64,000 bases of DNA from Coturnix japonica (Eukaryota > Chordata > Aves > Galliformes > Phasianidae). A model generated the notes under the pieces. It was given only the letters and a program-made list of their open reading frames with translations. It did not search any database and was not told the origin of the DNA. The translations under genes and the position numbers were made by a program. The stretch spans positions 70,191,221-70,255,220 of the forward strand of contig NC_029516.1 in the NCBI RefSeq assembly GCF_001577835.2, given 5' to 3'. Shown here piece by piece: positions 27,889 to 40,540 of this stretch; the stretch's first letter is position 1; the number at the start of each line of letters is the position of its first letter.

Positions 27889-29504
27889 GGGCCTTGCATC
27901 ATCCTGGACAAATTTACTTATTTTATCTGAGTTCAGCAATGATACCTCTGATTGTAATACCTTAATCAGGAACACATATTTCTAGGAATGCAAGCTGACG
28001 TTGCTTACCCTGTGATAATATCTAAGACAGCTGCTCTCCATTTAGCGGCCTGCCTTCCTCCAGTGCTTCTGGAGACACCAGCACTCTGCTGCAGTATCAC
28101 TGCATTGAACAAGATAACTGTTTGCAGATGGAGTTGTATACCTCCGGAGTTAATTTTTGGAAAGAGCCTGGAAAATGGTCCTGTGGATTGTCCACTTGTA
28201 GTGGGCAGAAGAGAGTATTTACCATTCATGAAATTCATGAAGGGACATAACTTCTTTAAAAAGAGGAAGAAGGTGGAGAGAAGGTGTCATGATTTTAGCC
28301 TGAACTCAGAGGAGTTTGTTCATCATCCAACAGAATGGCCTAATTCTTCTCTTAATCGGTCTATCTGCAGGATGATCTCTGAATTGTGCATTGCAATAAA
28401 TCCACTTGCCTCCATGTGAGATGTGTTTGCACTATGTGCTCATGCACTGTTGTGCTGCAGGAATGCTTCAAAGAGGCTGGTGGGAAGATGGTTAGAGGTT
28501 TAGGAAACATACAGTCATTAGATGTTTGTCATCAAGGAGTTAGAAACTGGAATCCAGGACTTCAGCTGCAAGCTCCAGCCTTGGTCTGGGAAAAGGCCTC
28601 TAGTGTCCTCTTGCTTGTTTAAGCCAGTAGCATAGAGAGGCTCACAGACACTTTTACCTCTAAGGGCATGACCAGCCGGCCCCCTATGACATCTTTTATG
28701 CACATGAGAGTGGCTGATTATTTTGGTTTAAGGGGGATAGAAAAAAAAAAAAATGAAAGAAAGAAGATGCTTGTTTTTCACTCATGACTTCCTGAGACTT
28801 TGGGAGGAAACAGGTGTGCTGAGGCCTGACATAGGGCACAGAGTGATGCCTGGTGGGTGTGCTTTATTGCTGCTCTTCTCCATTGAGTGATCGTGATATT
28901 GGTGTCCCACATGTCACTGCTGAGGTGCCTGAAATTCTTCTGAGCAGACTGGACTGTGACTGCAACACCATATGCGCTTCCCACGGGGGTAGGCAGCTCC
29001 TTCCCATAGTCTCAAAGGGAGCCTTAGAAGGGTTTGTGTGCGTGTGTGTGTGCATGCGTTAGGGAACTCGCAAGTCTGCTTAGGCATTACTCTGGCCATT
29101 GTGGTTTCCTTTCTCTGGCTGTGCAGTATGAGAAAGAGCCTTGAATTCACCTCCTGCTTTGTACTTTACCACACACTCTCCTTAGTGCCATCACTGGGCC
29201 TGTGGGGAACTAGTGGCCAGGAACCTGGCTGTGCTTCTGTACCACTGATACTGAGAAGTATCTAAAGTGCCATAAGTAAGCCAGCAGTGCCTCAGTTCTT
29301 AATACTGTCCTATGGGTTTGTGTTTCTGAAGGCTTTTAATCTTTAAGATAGATGCTGATGCATTGCTTGCCGGACCCCCTTCCCTCCCAAGTGTCTGGGC
29401 TCCATTCCCCAACTTTGCCCTTGTTTTGCCTCCACTCTTTTTCTGCCCCTCTCCAATCAGTCTCCCATTTTACAGAGGCTTTGTCTCTCCTTCAGGCAGT
29501 TTGA
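27889..29504. other. Spacer between trypsinogen II-A and V2-a
   Basis: No gene is recognised. About 27794-29150 is the stretch whose counterpart is missing in copy B. A short (GT)n-like run lies at 29034-29052. Confidence 0.6.
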
Positions 29505-29543
29505 GGATTTGGTCATAGTGCTTAGTGCTCTTGCTGCATCGTG
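29505..29543 (-). promoter_or_regulatory. V2-a 23-bp recombination signal
   Basis: Minus strand: heptamer CACGATG (29537-29543), 23-bp spacer (29514-29536), nonamer ACCAAATCC (29505-29513, 7 of 9 to consensus). A CACACGA heptamer two bases earlier is possible but gives a worse nonamer spacing. Confidence 0.8.
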
Positions 29544-30004
29544 TGATCACTCACAGCACAGAAGTATGTGGCAGCATCCTTGGATGTCACATTCTTGATA
29601 GTCATAACAGAGAGTTTGTTCTCTCTGCTTACATCAAACTTGGCTTCGCTGTAACCTTCCTCATAAGAATTCTGCAGCCATGGAGCAGTGCTGACTATTA
29701 ACTTCAGACTACTCCTTGACAGCTGCTGGTACCAGAACATATAGGCACGCATATCCATATTCTGATAGCAGGTGAGGTCCACACTCTCCCCAGCGCTCTT
29801 GAAGGCATCTTCTGGCCACTGCATGATGGCGTATCCCACTCCAGGGCCTGAAGGAGCGATTTAGAGGAAGTGAAAAGAAGTAAAGACAGTGGCTGCAAAA
29901 GTTCCCTCACCTTGCACCTGCCCCACATGGCCAGTAGGATAGCAGCAATGCAGATGGATCTGCAGTCTCTCACCAAGTAGAAGAGCAAGCAAAATGGCCA
30001 GCAT
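29544..30004 (-). CDS. TRBV: T-cell receptor beta variable segment V2-a
   Basis: Second V family. Leader exon 29974-30004 (MLAILLALLL, GTGAG donor) and V exon 29544-29847 (304 nt, TCCTTCAG acceptor) join to read GPGVGYAIMQWPEDAFKSAG. The domain has first cysteine (LTCYQN), core tryptophan (YMFWYQQLSRSS), and ends TYFCAVSD. No stop or frameshift is seen. It is unrelated in sequence to V1 beyond the Ig V fold; its FWYQQL and GESVDLTCYQN motifs resemble the chicken V-beta-2 family from memory. It lies 1.7 kb upstream of trypsinogen II-A on the same strand. Confidence 0.88.
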
Positions 30005-31669
30005 GATGACAAGCAGTTGTCTCAGAAGAGAATGAGGAAGGCAAGAGAGGCTGGAAAGACTGACACCCCTCCCCTTCTTCTGATTTTCCCATAAAGCTTT
30101 GGAGGAGGACAGAAAAGACACGTTTTACATCTGAAAACATTGTTAAGTCGTTAAAAGCAAAAGCAAGTGTTTGTGTGGCTGTAAGTTTTGTCTGTCTTGA
30201 GCCGGCCTGCCAGAGAAATGGAGTTCTGAGCTCATGACGAAAAGGTGGGAGTGTTTTCAGACCAAAAATTTTCAGTCTGGATGTTGCACTGTCCATCATT
30301 TGCACGTCTGGGCCTACCAGCCACAGACCCAATCAGTGATTTTTTAGTTTGTTTTCACCAGTGGCTGCAACTCGAGACATCTCCCCTGAGTTCATTACTC
30401 CAGGAAATTTAAACCTACATTCAAACCTAAATGCTGGAGAGGTACTCTTAATCCATGAAAGACAGTTACACCTTACAACTCTGAACTTCTGTCAGACAGA
30501 AGCAAAATATAAAGGAGGCACAAAAGTTGTGCTCATTTGATCAAGTTCTGTTGTGCCAGACTTGTTAAACAGCCTTTCTTCTGACAAAAATCAGACCTTA
30601 GCTCCAGGACAGTCAAACTATTTCAGGAAAGAAAGAGTCCGTGGAGACTATGGGAGCTAATTCTGGGATTATCCTATGTAGGAACTCTGAGTCAAGGCAA
30701 AACCTTGTAAGTGCTGCTGGGCACAACATTCTTCTAGAGTTGGACACATCTCTTGTTCCAAGATAAGCGTTTTTATTCAGAGTAACTTTACTGTCTCTGG
30801 AAGGACAAAATGATTGTGAGCTCTTGGAGAGAAGGATGTATAGGGAAGACACAACACAAGATCTATAGTGTTTCTTGAGTGACTTGTGTAACATTGCTGC
30901 CTACTGGAAAGAAGTTAGAAATTCATCCCCTTTATTTTCAGCTCAAGACTTTTGAGGTTCATCCCAGAGATTCAAGGGGAGCAGCTGTCTGGATCATAAT
31001 AGGGAGTCAGAGCACAGATCACAGCAGATGGAGAAACAAGAGTGAGTGAACTTAAGAACTAGTAACTGTCCCTGTGTGAGTGTCTGTGTGAGTATAAGCA
31101 CTTGCAAGAGTGAGGATATGTGAGACTAGGTACGAGGAAATACAGTGCAGAATCGAGGGCCAGTACAGGGGCAGGATTTGTGTCCGAACACAGCTGTGGA
31201 AAGGATACCAACTGTACATGAACTAGTACTTTTATTGTTTCAGAACCAGCATAGTATGCAGTTGGATTTCACAGTACATCACAACGACTTTGCTTAGTAG
31301 TTTCTTGCTTTGGAAAAAATCAGGAACTCATCACTGAGTGCTTACACCTCAACAGTAATTCAGTGCATTAAGGACACTACGTGAGGAGGGATTCTGCTTT
31401 AGAACCCTTACTGTGAAAGACACTGGTGTCTCTTTGTGTCTGACAAACCTAACGTTCATTGTGCAAGTATGAAAAATTCCATGAGGAAGAGATCATACAG
31501 TAAATAAAATTATATTCACATCCTGCTTGTCCCTCCTTCTACTTCTTCGTCTACAAACTATTATTGTTTCAGACTTCGCTCAAAATCAAAGAGAACATTG
31601 TGAACATGCAAGAAGAAACATCACAAGCTTGCCTGAAATGTACTCACAGATAATCCACGAATGGAAGGG
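30005..31669. other. Spacer upstream of V2-a
   Basis: Paralogous to 47445-48905 through most of its length. No other gene is recognised. Confidence 0.6.
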
Positions 31670-32206
31670 TGTCACGGTTTGACGATTTTCGGTTACTGGT
31701 ATTCCACACTATAACACCATGTAGTGCACTGGGAATTAAAGTGTTAATGCTCCAGTCCTGGGTGCCTGCCCAGAAGAGAAGAACTACATTTTCCAGGGGG
31801 CTTTGTGGTCAGAGAGGAGATAAGATATAACTCCTGGCAAGGTCACCTGATCGGGCTTTTCATCTTGGCACTCTTCTCCTTCACTTCTCCTCGCTGCTGC
31901 CTGTCCCGACTGCGTGCATCGCTTCAGTATCAGTGTAAGGCCTTCTGCTTTTTGGACAGTCTCATGCTCATTATATATGATTTATTAGCTTCAATTCTAA
32001 CTATATTGTATTATAGTGTGCTATCTTGCATTCCGATACCATATTCAGTATATTAATTTGTTTCTCCTAAGATCGTTGCCACTGTTTTTAATTATTTTGG
32101 GGTCCCCTGTTTCGCTTTTCCAGAGGTGTGGATTTTACGAAATCCTTCCACCACACAAGTCACAAAACTGGACCAAAACAGCCCACAAACCATTGAAAAA
32201 GGGGCA
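31670..32206 (+). mobile_element. Solo LTR-like fossil (avian ERVL-type style)
   Basis: Starts TGTCACGGTTTGACG, a start common in avian ERVL-type LTRs, and is absent from the same spot near V1-a and V1-d, where flanking sequence runs straight through (19125-19145; 60575-60600). A related copy is at 48915-49417 and an inverted one at 37354-37920. No internal genes are present. The right limit is uncertain by a few bases. Confidence 0.75.
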
Positions 32207-32673
32207 AACTGAATGGACACTGATTGTCTTACACCATACCAGGCTGTAGCAATGACATAGCTATGAAGCAAAAAGGAACAGATGCAGCACATGTAAAACT
32301 GATGCTTCATTCAGAAGAAAGCTGGACTATGTAAGCAACCTCAGAATAAAAAAATATCTATACTTTACTGGAATACCATTTTACTTCAGGTTGCATACTA
32401 CTATACCAGTTCTTGAGATCAAGACAGCCTGTCCAGGCTCAGTGAGTACCATTGTATGTCTGGATTTGAATAACAAGTTTCAGGATTGTTGTGAAGTGAC
32501 AGCGGATCAAGAGCTGATTAGAAAAGAGGAATTCAGCAATTAAATGGAACCTGCTTGGCCTCTCTTGGTCCAGCTCCTCAGCAACCTTTGCCCTATGAAG
32601 ATCCAGCTGGCCTACATTCCAGCATCCTGTGCTGAGAGCTACTCCCTTCTGAGGGAGGGTACTGGAGAGGAGG

Positions 32674-32712
32674 AGTTTATGTACAGAAAGCAAGTGACTT
32701 TGAAGTGTTGTG
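32674..32712 (-). promoter_or_regulatory. V1-b 23-bp recombination signal
   Basis: Minus strand: heptamer CACAACA (32706-32712), 23-bp spacer (32683-32705), nonamer ACATAAACT (32674-32682). Confidence 0.9.
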
Positions 32713-33131
32713 TCCAAACTGGAGGCACAGAAATAGACAGCTGAGTGGTTCTTCTTTACAGACACGATATCTAAAGGAAAATCCTCTTTGTTTAACCGCT
32801 TAGCCTTGTATCCAGTGTGAACATCACCCTTATAATCCTGATTTTCTCCAAATGAATAATAGATTAATTGCAGACCCTTCCCTGGCTGCTGAAGATACCA
32901 ATACATATAATTGTGATTATCATTTTGACTGCATCTCAGAGTAGCATTCTCATCTTCTTCCAGCACCAGACTTGAGGGTTGGGTTATCTTAGCTCCTGTG
33001 AGAAAAAAAAACAAAAGAAACACAGTCAAAAAGCAGACTTCATTCTCCCCTCAGCAGAACAGGCATGAAGTCTCAGCTGATGCCTTACTAGCTCCAAAGA
33101 AGTACAAGACCATGCACCAAACTGTCCGCAT
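32713..33131 (-). CDS. TRBV: T-cell receptor beta variable segment V1-b
   Basis: Leader exon 33089-33131 (MRTVWCMVLYFFGA) and V exon 32713-32995 (283 nt). The domain begins AKITQPSSLVLEEDENATLR, with CSQNDN, MYWYLQQPGKGLQ and a YFCASSLD end. Intact. It pairs most closely with V1-c: both read AKITQ and ATLRC and both are followed downstream by the LTR copy that V1-a and V1-d lack. Confidence 0.92.
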
Positions 33132-33181
33132 TCTCACTGCTGCCTCAGAAGCTAGAGAGCATGCCGTGGTGAGGGACATAC

Positions 33182-33216
33182 TTATATAGGTCTGTTTGCA
33201 TTTCCCTTAAACCAAT
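33182..33216 (-). promoter_or_regulatory. V1-b promoter elements
   Basis: Minus strand ATTGG (33212-33216), octamer-like ATGCAAAC (33194-33201) and TATATAA (33182-33188) upstream of the ATG at 33131. Confidence 0.75.
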
Positions 33217-33339
33217 AGAAATGATCTCTACAGCAGCCAGATCTGTGCTGAAAACCAAGCTTCTTCCTGTGTAAAATTTCAAGCAAACACATTGCTTTAA
33301 GAGTGCCTGCTGAAAATAAATAAAAGTTTTCAAACTGAT

Positions 33340-33650
33340 TGAGATGGAAAATATACTGTCAGACAGGATAATATCTAGGGGAGATAGTTTTAAACTAAAA
33401 CAGGGAAGACATAGACTGGACATAATGAAAAAGTGTTGTGGTTTTTTTTGCAGAAACGGTAGTGTTGCACAGGCACTGCATACCCAGCAATGTGGTGGAT
33501 GGCCCATCCCTGCAAATGTTCAAGATCAGGCTGGACAGGGCTCTGAGCGACCTGATCTAGCAGTAGGTATCTCTTTTAGTTGCAGGGCAGTTGGATTGGG
33601 TGACCTTTAAAGGTCCCTTTCAACTCATTTCTGTTCTAAGTATGTACTGC
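33340..33650 (+). repeat. CR1-related tail upstream of V1-b
   Basis: Counterpart of 20290-20620, with GACCTGATCTAG and GACCTTTAAAGGTCCCTTTC. Confidence 0.78.
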
Positions 33651-34217
33651 GTACAATGGTTTCTGTAGCTACAGCTTCCATGGCCTTCTCCTCATCTGGA
33701 AAAGAAGAGTAAACACAAAGTCAAGGAGAACAACTATTTCTCAAATAACTTCTCTCAAAACAGTTGTTTGTTCTGCAGTGCCACCTCAAGCTTGCAGGAA
33801 AAAGCACTGCTGGGGAGAAACTGCTTTTTCAGAACTGGAATCGGGCACTGCAGCTGCAGAACTTCAGGATGACAACGTCCACTGAAGATCTGGCTGGTTT
33901 CCTACTGGGAACTGGGAAGGGCACAGCTGTGACCAGTCTATAACTGCCTCATTTATTTGCTGTACATTAAAGGCTACTGATATGTTTACAGGGCCTTGCA
34001 ATAGCACTTGCTAACCTAAACCAAACATACCTGGGAGATGAGAAATGGAAAGAGATCCTTAGGTTAAATTCCCACGTTTGAAAAAAAGAGTTTTTCAGTG
34101 TTCATGTAAAAGATATGAGATACAACAGTAAGCAGCATCACGATTTTCAGGAACTAGTAGCTTACTACAGGAGAAAAGAATAACAACAACTCAGATCACT
34201 CAGATGTCACTTCCAAA

Positions 34218-34397
34218 ATATCACAGTATCGCAGTATCATGCGGGTTGGAAGGGACCTTAGAGATCATCGAGTCCAACCCCCGGGATTCGAGCCTCCTGT
34301 GTAGCAGAGCGGCACTTCTACCACTTGCGCCACAGGGGGATTTGAACCCAGGGCCTCTGGTGTAGCAAAGCGGCATTCCTACCACTGCGCCATCGGG
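34218..34397 (-). mobile_element. tRNA-derived SINE, two tRNA-like units plus CR1-like tail
   Basis: Read on the minus strand, two related tRNA-like units follow each other, then a CR1-type 3-prime end. Unit 1 has an A box TGGCGCAGTGG (34382-34392) and B box GGTTCAAATCC (34338-34348). Unit 2 has an A-box-like TGGCGCAAGTGG (34321-34332) and B box GGCTCGAATCC (34284-34294). The tail (34219-34280) reads TTGGACTCGATGATCTCTAA, then GGTCCCTTCCAACCC, and ends in GATACTG repeats. The units share a core GCCGCTYTGCTACAC. The paralogous spot near V1-a (21182-21205) lacks it, so it is an insertion. Such SINEs borrow the CR1 machinery through the shared tail. I do not recognise the family. Confidence 0.85.
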
Positions 34398-34892
34398 TAG
34401 CCACCACAGAGTTTGTTATCCTTAGCACTTCTGTCATAAAATATAATTCCTAAAACTTTCATTGGCTGGTTGGATCTCTAGTAATAATCCATAGATGGCA
34501 ACTGAATGTCGTAAAAATGATCTGTAAAGAAGAGGCAGAAATGAGCAAGCAAGTCAGTCTCTGAGAGACAATGTTTTCCCAGTGCTTTCCTCACTGTGTT
34601 TTGTTTGCCTGATACAAGCAGTGAGGAAATCACAGCCCTGAGGTTGTTATACATGGCAGAAGAAAGCTCCCTGGTTGCAAGGAATGTTTTGCTATGCTCC
34701 TGACTGAACAGCTCATAGAGTCAGAAGAGCACTGGTTTCCAGGGTGCGTAAGGTCCACAGCAGTGATAATGTAGAGATGTGAGTCTTTCAGAAATGGCTT
34801 TTGGACTGGATTAACTGAGGAAAGCAACTGAACTTAACTTCCTCAGATCTGTCCCCATGCCCTTTGCAGGAATACAATGAAATGAGTATCTG

Positions 34893-35757
34893 TCATAGAA
34901 TCATAGAATCACAAGGTTGGAAAGGACCTATAAGATCATCTAGTCCAATCATCCTTTCCTTACCATACCTACAGAAAACTCTTAAACCATTATCTCCTAG
35001 CTCCCTATCCAGACACTTCTTGAACACTGCCAGTGATGGCGACTCCACCACCTCCCTGGGCAGGCTATTCTAGTGCCTGACCACTCTCTGAGAAAAAAAG
35101 TTTCTTCTGTGTCCAGTCTAAACCTCATCTGATACAGCTTGTGGCCTTTTCCTCGGGTTCTGTTTGTTGCCTGGCAGAAGAGGCCAAGCCTCTCCTCATC
35201 ACTACCTCCCATCAGAAAGTTGTAGAGCGCAATGAGGTCCCCCCTGAGCGTCCTCTTCTGCAGGCTTAATAATCCAAGCTCCCTGAGCAGCTCCTCATAA
35301 GACTTGTGCTCCAGACCCCTCACCAGTTTTGTTGCCCTTCTCTGGACATGTTCCAGGGCCTTGATGTCTTTTTTGTAGTGAGGAGCCCAAAACTGAACAC
35401 AGTACTCAAGATGCGGCCTCACCAGAGCTGAGTACAGAGGGATGATCACCTCTCAGGTCCTGCTGGCTGCACTGTTTCTTATACAGGCTGGGATGCTGTT
35501 GGCCTTCTTGGCCATCTGGGCACACTGTTGGCTCATGTTCAGCTGAGCATTGACCAACACCCCCAGGTCCCTTTTCTCTTCACAGTCATCCAGCCACTCT
35601 GCCCCAAGCCTATAGCGTTGCATGGGGTTATTGTGGCCAAAGTGCAGGACCTGGCACTTGGCCTTGTTGAACCTCATTTCATTAACCTCAGCCCACTGAT
35701 TGAGCCTATATTCAGCCTTGTCGCACATCTCAGTCTCCTCAGCCAAGAACCACATAG
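34893..35757 (-). repeat. CR1 LINE 3-prime portion
   Basis: Antisense CR1: the tail (TCATAGAATCATAGAATCAC, then AAGGTTGG) is at the left, and the minus strand encodes CR1 C-terminal RT residues ([20 protein letters not shown] and [20 protein letters not shown]). It abuts the next CR1 directly. Absent from the paralogous spot after V1-a. Confidence 0.95.
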
Positions 35758-38115
35758 CCATAGAATCATAGCATCATAGTATCATGGAATCATAGAATCA
35801 TAGAACTGCTCATGTTGGAAAAGTCAAGGATTATTACGTCCATCTACAACCTAAACATACACCCTAACAGCACTCCACTAAATCATGTCCCTGTGCACCA
35901 CACCAAAATGGCTTTTAAACACATTCACAGATGGTGACTCAACAACTCTCTGGTGAGCCCATTCCAGTGCTTAACCACCCTTTCTATAAAAAAAACTCTT
36001 CCTGGTATCCAAGCTAAACTTAACCTGGTGCAACTTCAGGCCATTTCCCTCATTCTGTCACCTGTCACCAGTGAGAAGAGACCAACCCCACTCTCCCTGT
36101 AAACACCTTTCAGATACCGGAAGAGAGCAATAAGGTATCCCTTCAGCCTTCTCTCCCCCAGACTAAACAGCCCCAGTTCCTTTAGCCATTCCTCATAAGG
36201 CATATTCTCAAAGCCCTTCACAAGCCTTGCTGCCCTTCTTTGGATCTGCTCCAGCATCTCAGTGTCCTTTTTGTACTGATGTGCCCAAAACTGAACACAG
36301 CACTTCAGCACTTGAGGTGAGGCCTCACCAGTGCTGAGTGCAGGGGCAGGATGACTTCCCTAATCCTGCTCACCACACCATTCCTGATACAAGGCAGGAT
36401 GCCACTGGCCTTCTTGGCCACCTGGGCACGCTGCTGGCTCATATTCAGCCAAACGTCCATCAGAACACCAAGATCCCTTTCCATCAGGCAGCTTTCCAGC
36501 CACACTTCCCCAAGCCTGTAGGGTTTCCTGGGGTTGTTGTGATCAAAATTCAGGACCCAACACTTGGGCCTATTGAAACTCATACAGTACACCTTGGCCC
36601 ATCAATCCTGTCAGTCCAGGTCCTTTTGTAGTGCCATTCTCCCCTCAGGCAGATCAACACTCCCTCTCCACTTGGTGTCATCTGCAAACTTACTGAGGGT
36701 ACACCCAATCCCCTCATCAAGATCATTAATAAAGTTGTTAAATAAAAGCAATCCCTGGGGGACACCACTCTTGACTGGCTTCCAACTGGATTTAATTCCA
36801 CTGACCACAACTCTTTGGACCCAGCCATCCAGACAGTGTTTCACCCAGTGGAGCGTATGCCCATCCAAACCATGGGCAGCCAGCTTCTCCACAAGGATGT
36901 TGTGGGGGACAGTGTCAAAGGCTTTTCTGAAGTCCAGGTAGACCACATTGACAGCCTTACCTTCATCTACCTTGTCATAGAATAAAACATGGTTTGTCAA
37001 ATAGGATTTACCATTCATAAACCCATGCTGACTGAACCTGATTCCCTGGTTGACCTTTAATTCATCCATGACAGCTCCCAAGATTATCTGTTCCATGATC
37101 TTCTCTGGCCCTTTTTGAAGATGGGTGTCACATTTGCCAGCCTCCAGTCCACCGGGATATACCCACATAGCCAGGACTGGCGAAGAATGACAGATAGTGA
37201 CTTGTCAACCACATCCACCAAATCCCTTTGTATTCTAGGGTGCAGTCCATCTGGCCCCATGGACTTGTGAGTGTCCAGCTTTCAGAGCAGGTCCAAAACC
37301 ATCTCATCATGGATTATGCACGGCCTATTTTGTTCCCCATCCCTACCTCCAAGTGCAAGGGGCTTTATACCCAGTTTTATGGGCTGTTTTTGGCACAGTT
37401 CCGTGACTAGTGGGGCAAGGGGACCCACAAACTCATGCCCTGGAAAAGGGAAAAAAGGGAAAAGGATAGAGAAATGGACCTAAAAACAAATCATCGGCAG
37501 TGATCTGATGAGAAACAAATTAATTGACTAAATAAGATCCCGGAATGCAAGATAGCACACTATCATACCATAGAATACAATAATAATTAGAATTGTAACT
37601 AATAAACCAAATAAAATGAGAGAGTGTCTGAAAGCCGAAGGCCTTACTCTAATGCTGAGGTGAGACGATCTAGGGAGCTCACATGCTGCTGAGATCAAAA
37701 GGGAAGGGAAAATGTTTTGTGGATGGTATTTATCTTTCCCCCTGAGTAGAAAACGGAAACACAAATAACACAGTCCTCTGGGTTATGTAGTATGTAGTAG
37801 GTCTTCTTTTCTGGGACAGATACCTGGAACTGAAGTGTTAGCCGTTCCCAGTGCTCTACATGATGTTATGATGTGAAATACTGATAACCAAAAATCATAA
37901 AACCACGACACCAGTAAGTAACTAGACTTACTATTAAAGACCAAGGCACAGAAGGCATTAATTACTCCAGCCTTATCCTGATCCTTGGTCACCATGTTGC
38001 CCTTGCTGTCCACCAAGGGACAAAGACTCTCCCTAGCCCTCCTCTTACTGCTGATGTATTTACAGAAATATTTATTGTTGTCCTTCAATAGCATATATAG
38101 CATATCTTATGTTAG
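35758..38115 (-). repeat. CR1 LINE, long copy interrupted by an LTR
   Basis: Antisense CR1 starting with its tail at 35758 (ATAGAATCATAGCATC...). The minus strand encodes RT ([37 protein letters not shown]) and, beyond a nested LTR (37354-37920), the upstream linker (NKYFCKYISSKRRARESLCP). About 1.8 kb of CR1 remains, with several breaks. With the preceding CR1 it explains the roughly 3.2-kb length difference after V1-b versus V1-a. Confidence 0.93.
37354..37920 (-). mobile_element. Solo LTR-like fossil nested in a CR1
   Basis: About 567 bp bounded TG...CA, related to the LTR at 31670-32206 but inverted. CR1 sequence resumes on both sides, so it inserted after that CR1. No internal retroviral genes accompany it. 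Confidence 0.75.
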
Positions 38116-39045
38116 GGAAGAGCCTAGAAGCAAAGTTATATTTATGATGTCTTGTCAAACAGGAGACTAGAACCCTGGCATGACAGTGAATGATCCATCC
38201 TGGCACTATAAAGGTCTCAGAAATTTTAGTAAACTGGAGTATAAGTAGGAGGACCTTTTACAGGACATGATCCCTACTGATTCCCTGTTCTTGCTCTAAC
38301 CAGCTATTCTTATCAACTCCCGCAGATTTATTTTTCTGGGATCAAGTACCATTCAAGTAGAATTCATACCAACAGTATGTGAGCATGTACACACTTTCCA
38401 ATCATGATCCTTCAACCTGATCAACCAGAGTGCTTCTTCTGTTGTTAAGCTGAAGACAGGTTTTAACTGAGCTCTCTTATTCTGACCCCAAACTACTGAA
38501 TTTCCACAAATGTGATCAGAAAAGACGCCAGTAAGGCACAAACATTAAAACCCATGAAAAGGAGAATGCCCAAGATAAGACCATTGGTGCTGTTTCTGTT
38601 GGTGTGAGTAGTGGGTATGTCTGCCTGTTTTGATTTGTGTGGTTGACACCAAATACATGAATGTGTAGTATTTATGTATGTCACCTGAGAATACATTCTC
38701 GGCCTTGTTGCTGGCTAGGGCTAGGGGTGTGGAGCTGTGGCATTCACTCCACTGTTAGGCTACCAGATGTAGTCCCATCTAACAGGAAGCCTCAGGGAAA
38801 TCACTGAGATCTCTTCCTTTACGAGGAATAGACCATAAGAAGAGACACGACAATGAAGGCTGAGGTCTCCCATCTACATGGAAGAGAACCAAAGGAGCAG
38901 GGAAAGTCTTCCTATTGATGAGTGTTTAACAAAGGCTGGGATCAATAAGAACTGGCTTAGTGGGGGGTTGTGCAGGATTTGGAGACTAGGTGCAAAAATG
39001 AGAGCTTTCCAGTCCTCTTAGGGAAAAATGACCATTGTCAAATCA
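38116..39045. other. Duplicated spacer, no gene recognised
   Basis: From about 38160 it matches the start of duplication copy A. No gene is seen. Confidence 0.6.
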
Positions 39046-40540
39046 TTCTGTGATGTTGTTGGCCTTCTTGGCCACCTGAAAACACCACTGGCTCATGTTA
39101 AGCCAAGCATCTACCAAGATTCCCAGTTCCGTTTCCTCTGTGCAACTTGCCAGCAACTCTGTCCTGAGCCGGTAGCATTGCACACAGTTATTGGGACCAT
39201 AGTGCAGGATCCAACACTTGATCTTGTTGAACTTCATCCCACTGGCTGCAACCTGTTGATCCACGTTCCTCAGCAGGGCCTTCCTGCCCTCAGGTGTATC
39301 AACACATCTCCCCAGTTCAGTGTCGTCTGGAAACTTACTGAGGGTGCTCTCAACTCCCTCACCCAAATCACCAGTAAAGACAGTAAACAGGATGGGCCTC
39401 AGTACTGAACTCTGGTCAACACCACTTATGACCATCTGGTTTTAACTCCATTCACTACCATTCCCTGGGCCCAGCCATCCAGCCAGCGCCTTGTGTACCT
39501 GTGCAAGCAAGGGGCTGCCACCTTCCACAAGAGAATACTATGGCAGGTAGTGTCAAGAGCTTTGCTGAAGCCTAGGTAAACTGTTTCCAAAGCCTCTCCT
39601 TCATTCATTAGGTGGATCACCCTGTCATATGAAGAGGTAAGGTTGATCAAGCAGGACCTCATCCCCTGGCTGTCCCGCACATGTCATGAGGTTACACTCA
39701 AGATGATCAGTTCCATAACCTTCCCTGGCACTGAGGTCAGGCTAACAGGCCTATAGTCCCCCAGATTCCCCTTACAAACTTTCCTATAGATGAGTTCAAT
39801 ATTAGCAAGTCTTCAGTCATCTGGGACCTCTCTGGTTGACCAGGACTGCTGACAGATAGTGGAAAGCAGCTTGGTAGTCACCTCTGTCTCCTCCTTCATT
39901 AATCTCAAGTGAATCCCATCTGGCCCAATGGACTTACGACAGTCTAGATGAAGTAGAAGGTCTCTAACTGTTTGCACCAGAATTGTGAAGGTTTATATTC
40001 TGCTCCACACCCTGGACTTTCAGGACAGGAGGCTGAGTGCTCACCCTGAGGATAATTGGTCTGACTATTAAAGACAGATGGATGTACAGAAGGCACTGAG
40101 AACCTCAGCCTTTTCCTTATCCTCAGTGGTCATGTTCCCCACCACATCTAGTAAAGGATGGAGATTCTCCTTAGCCTTCCTCTTACTGTTAATATATTTG
40201 TAAAAACATTTATTGTTGTCCTTTACCACAGTGGCCAGGTTGAGCTCATGATGGGCTTTAGCCTTTCTGATTTTCTCCCTGCATATGCTAGCAAATTCCT
40301 TGTACTCTCCTTGAGTTGCACAGCCCTGTCCCTCCTGATGAGCTTATATACATTTATTGCAGCACTCGAGCTGTGGGAGTGATCCCACCATATTTCAGTA
40401 ATGGCAACTAAGTCATAGTTTGCCTGCCACACAATGGCTTCCAGCTCCTCCTGTTTGTTGCCCATGCTGTCTGCATTGGTGTCCTGGTAGGAAAAAATGA
40501 CCATTGCCAAATGACATGGAAGGCACTGACAGTCCATTCC
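39046..40540 (-). repeat. CR1 LINE, endonuclease-to-RT portion
   Basis: Minus-strand frames encode part of the CR1 endonuclease (QANYDLVAITEIWWDHSHSS near 40400) and RT ([20 protein letters not shown] near 39400). Both ends are truncated and there are several frame breaks. Confidence 0.92.

Noticed and set aside
32439-32712. Continuation of the V1-b frame past CASSLD
   Set aside because: Reading past 32713 enters the recombination signal and flank; the extra residues are not part of the receptor, and the same holds for the other V1 genes.
34280-34395. Genuine tRNA genes
   Set aside because: Two degenerate units in tandem fused to a CR1 tail and missing from the paralogous site fit a SINE, not functional tRNA genes.
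36564-36941. A 125-residue plus-strand frame
   Set aside because: It is the antisense of CR1 reverse transcriptase.
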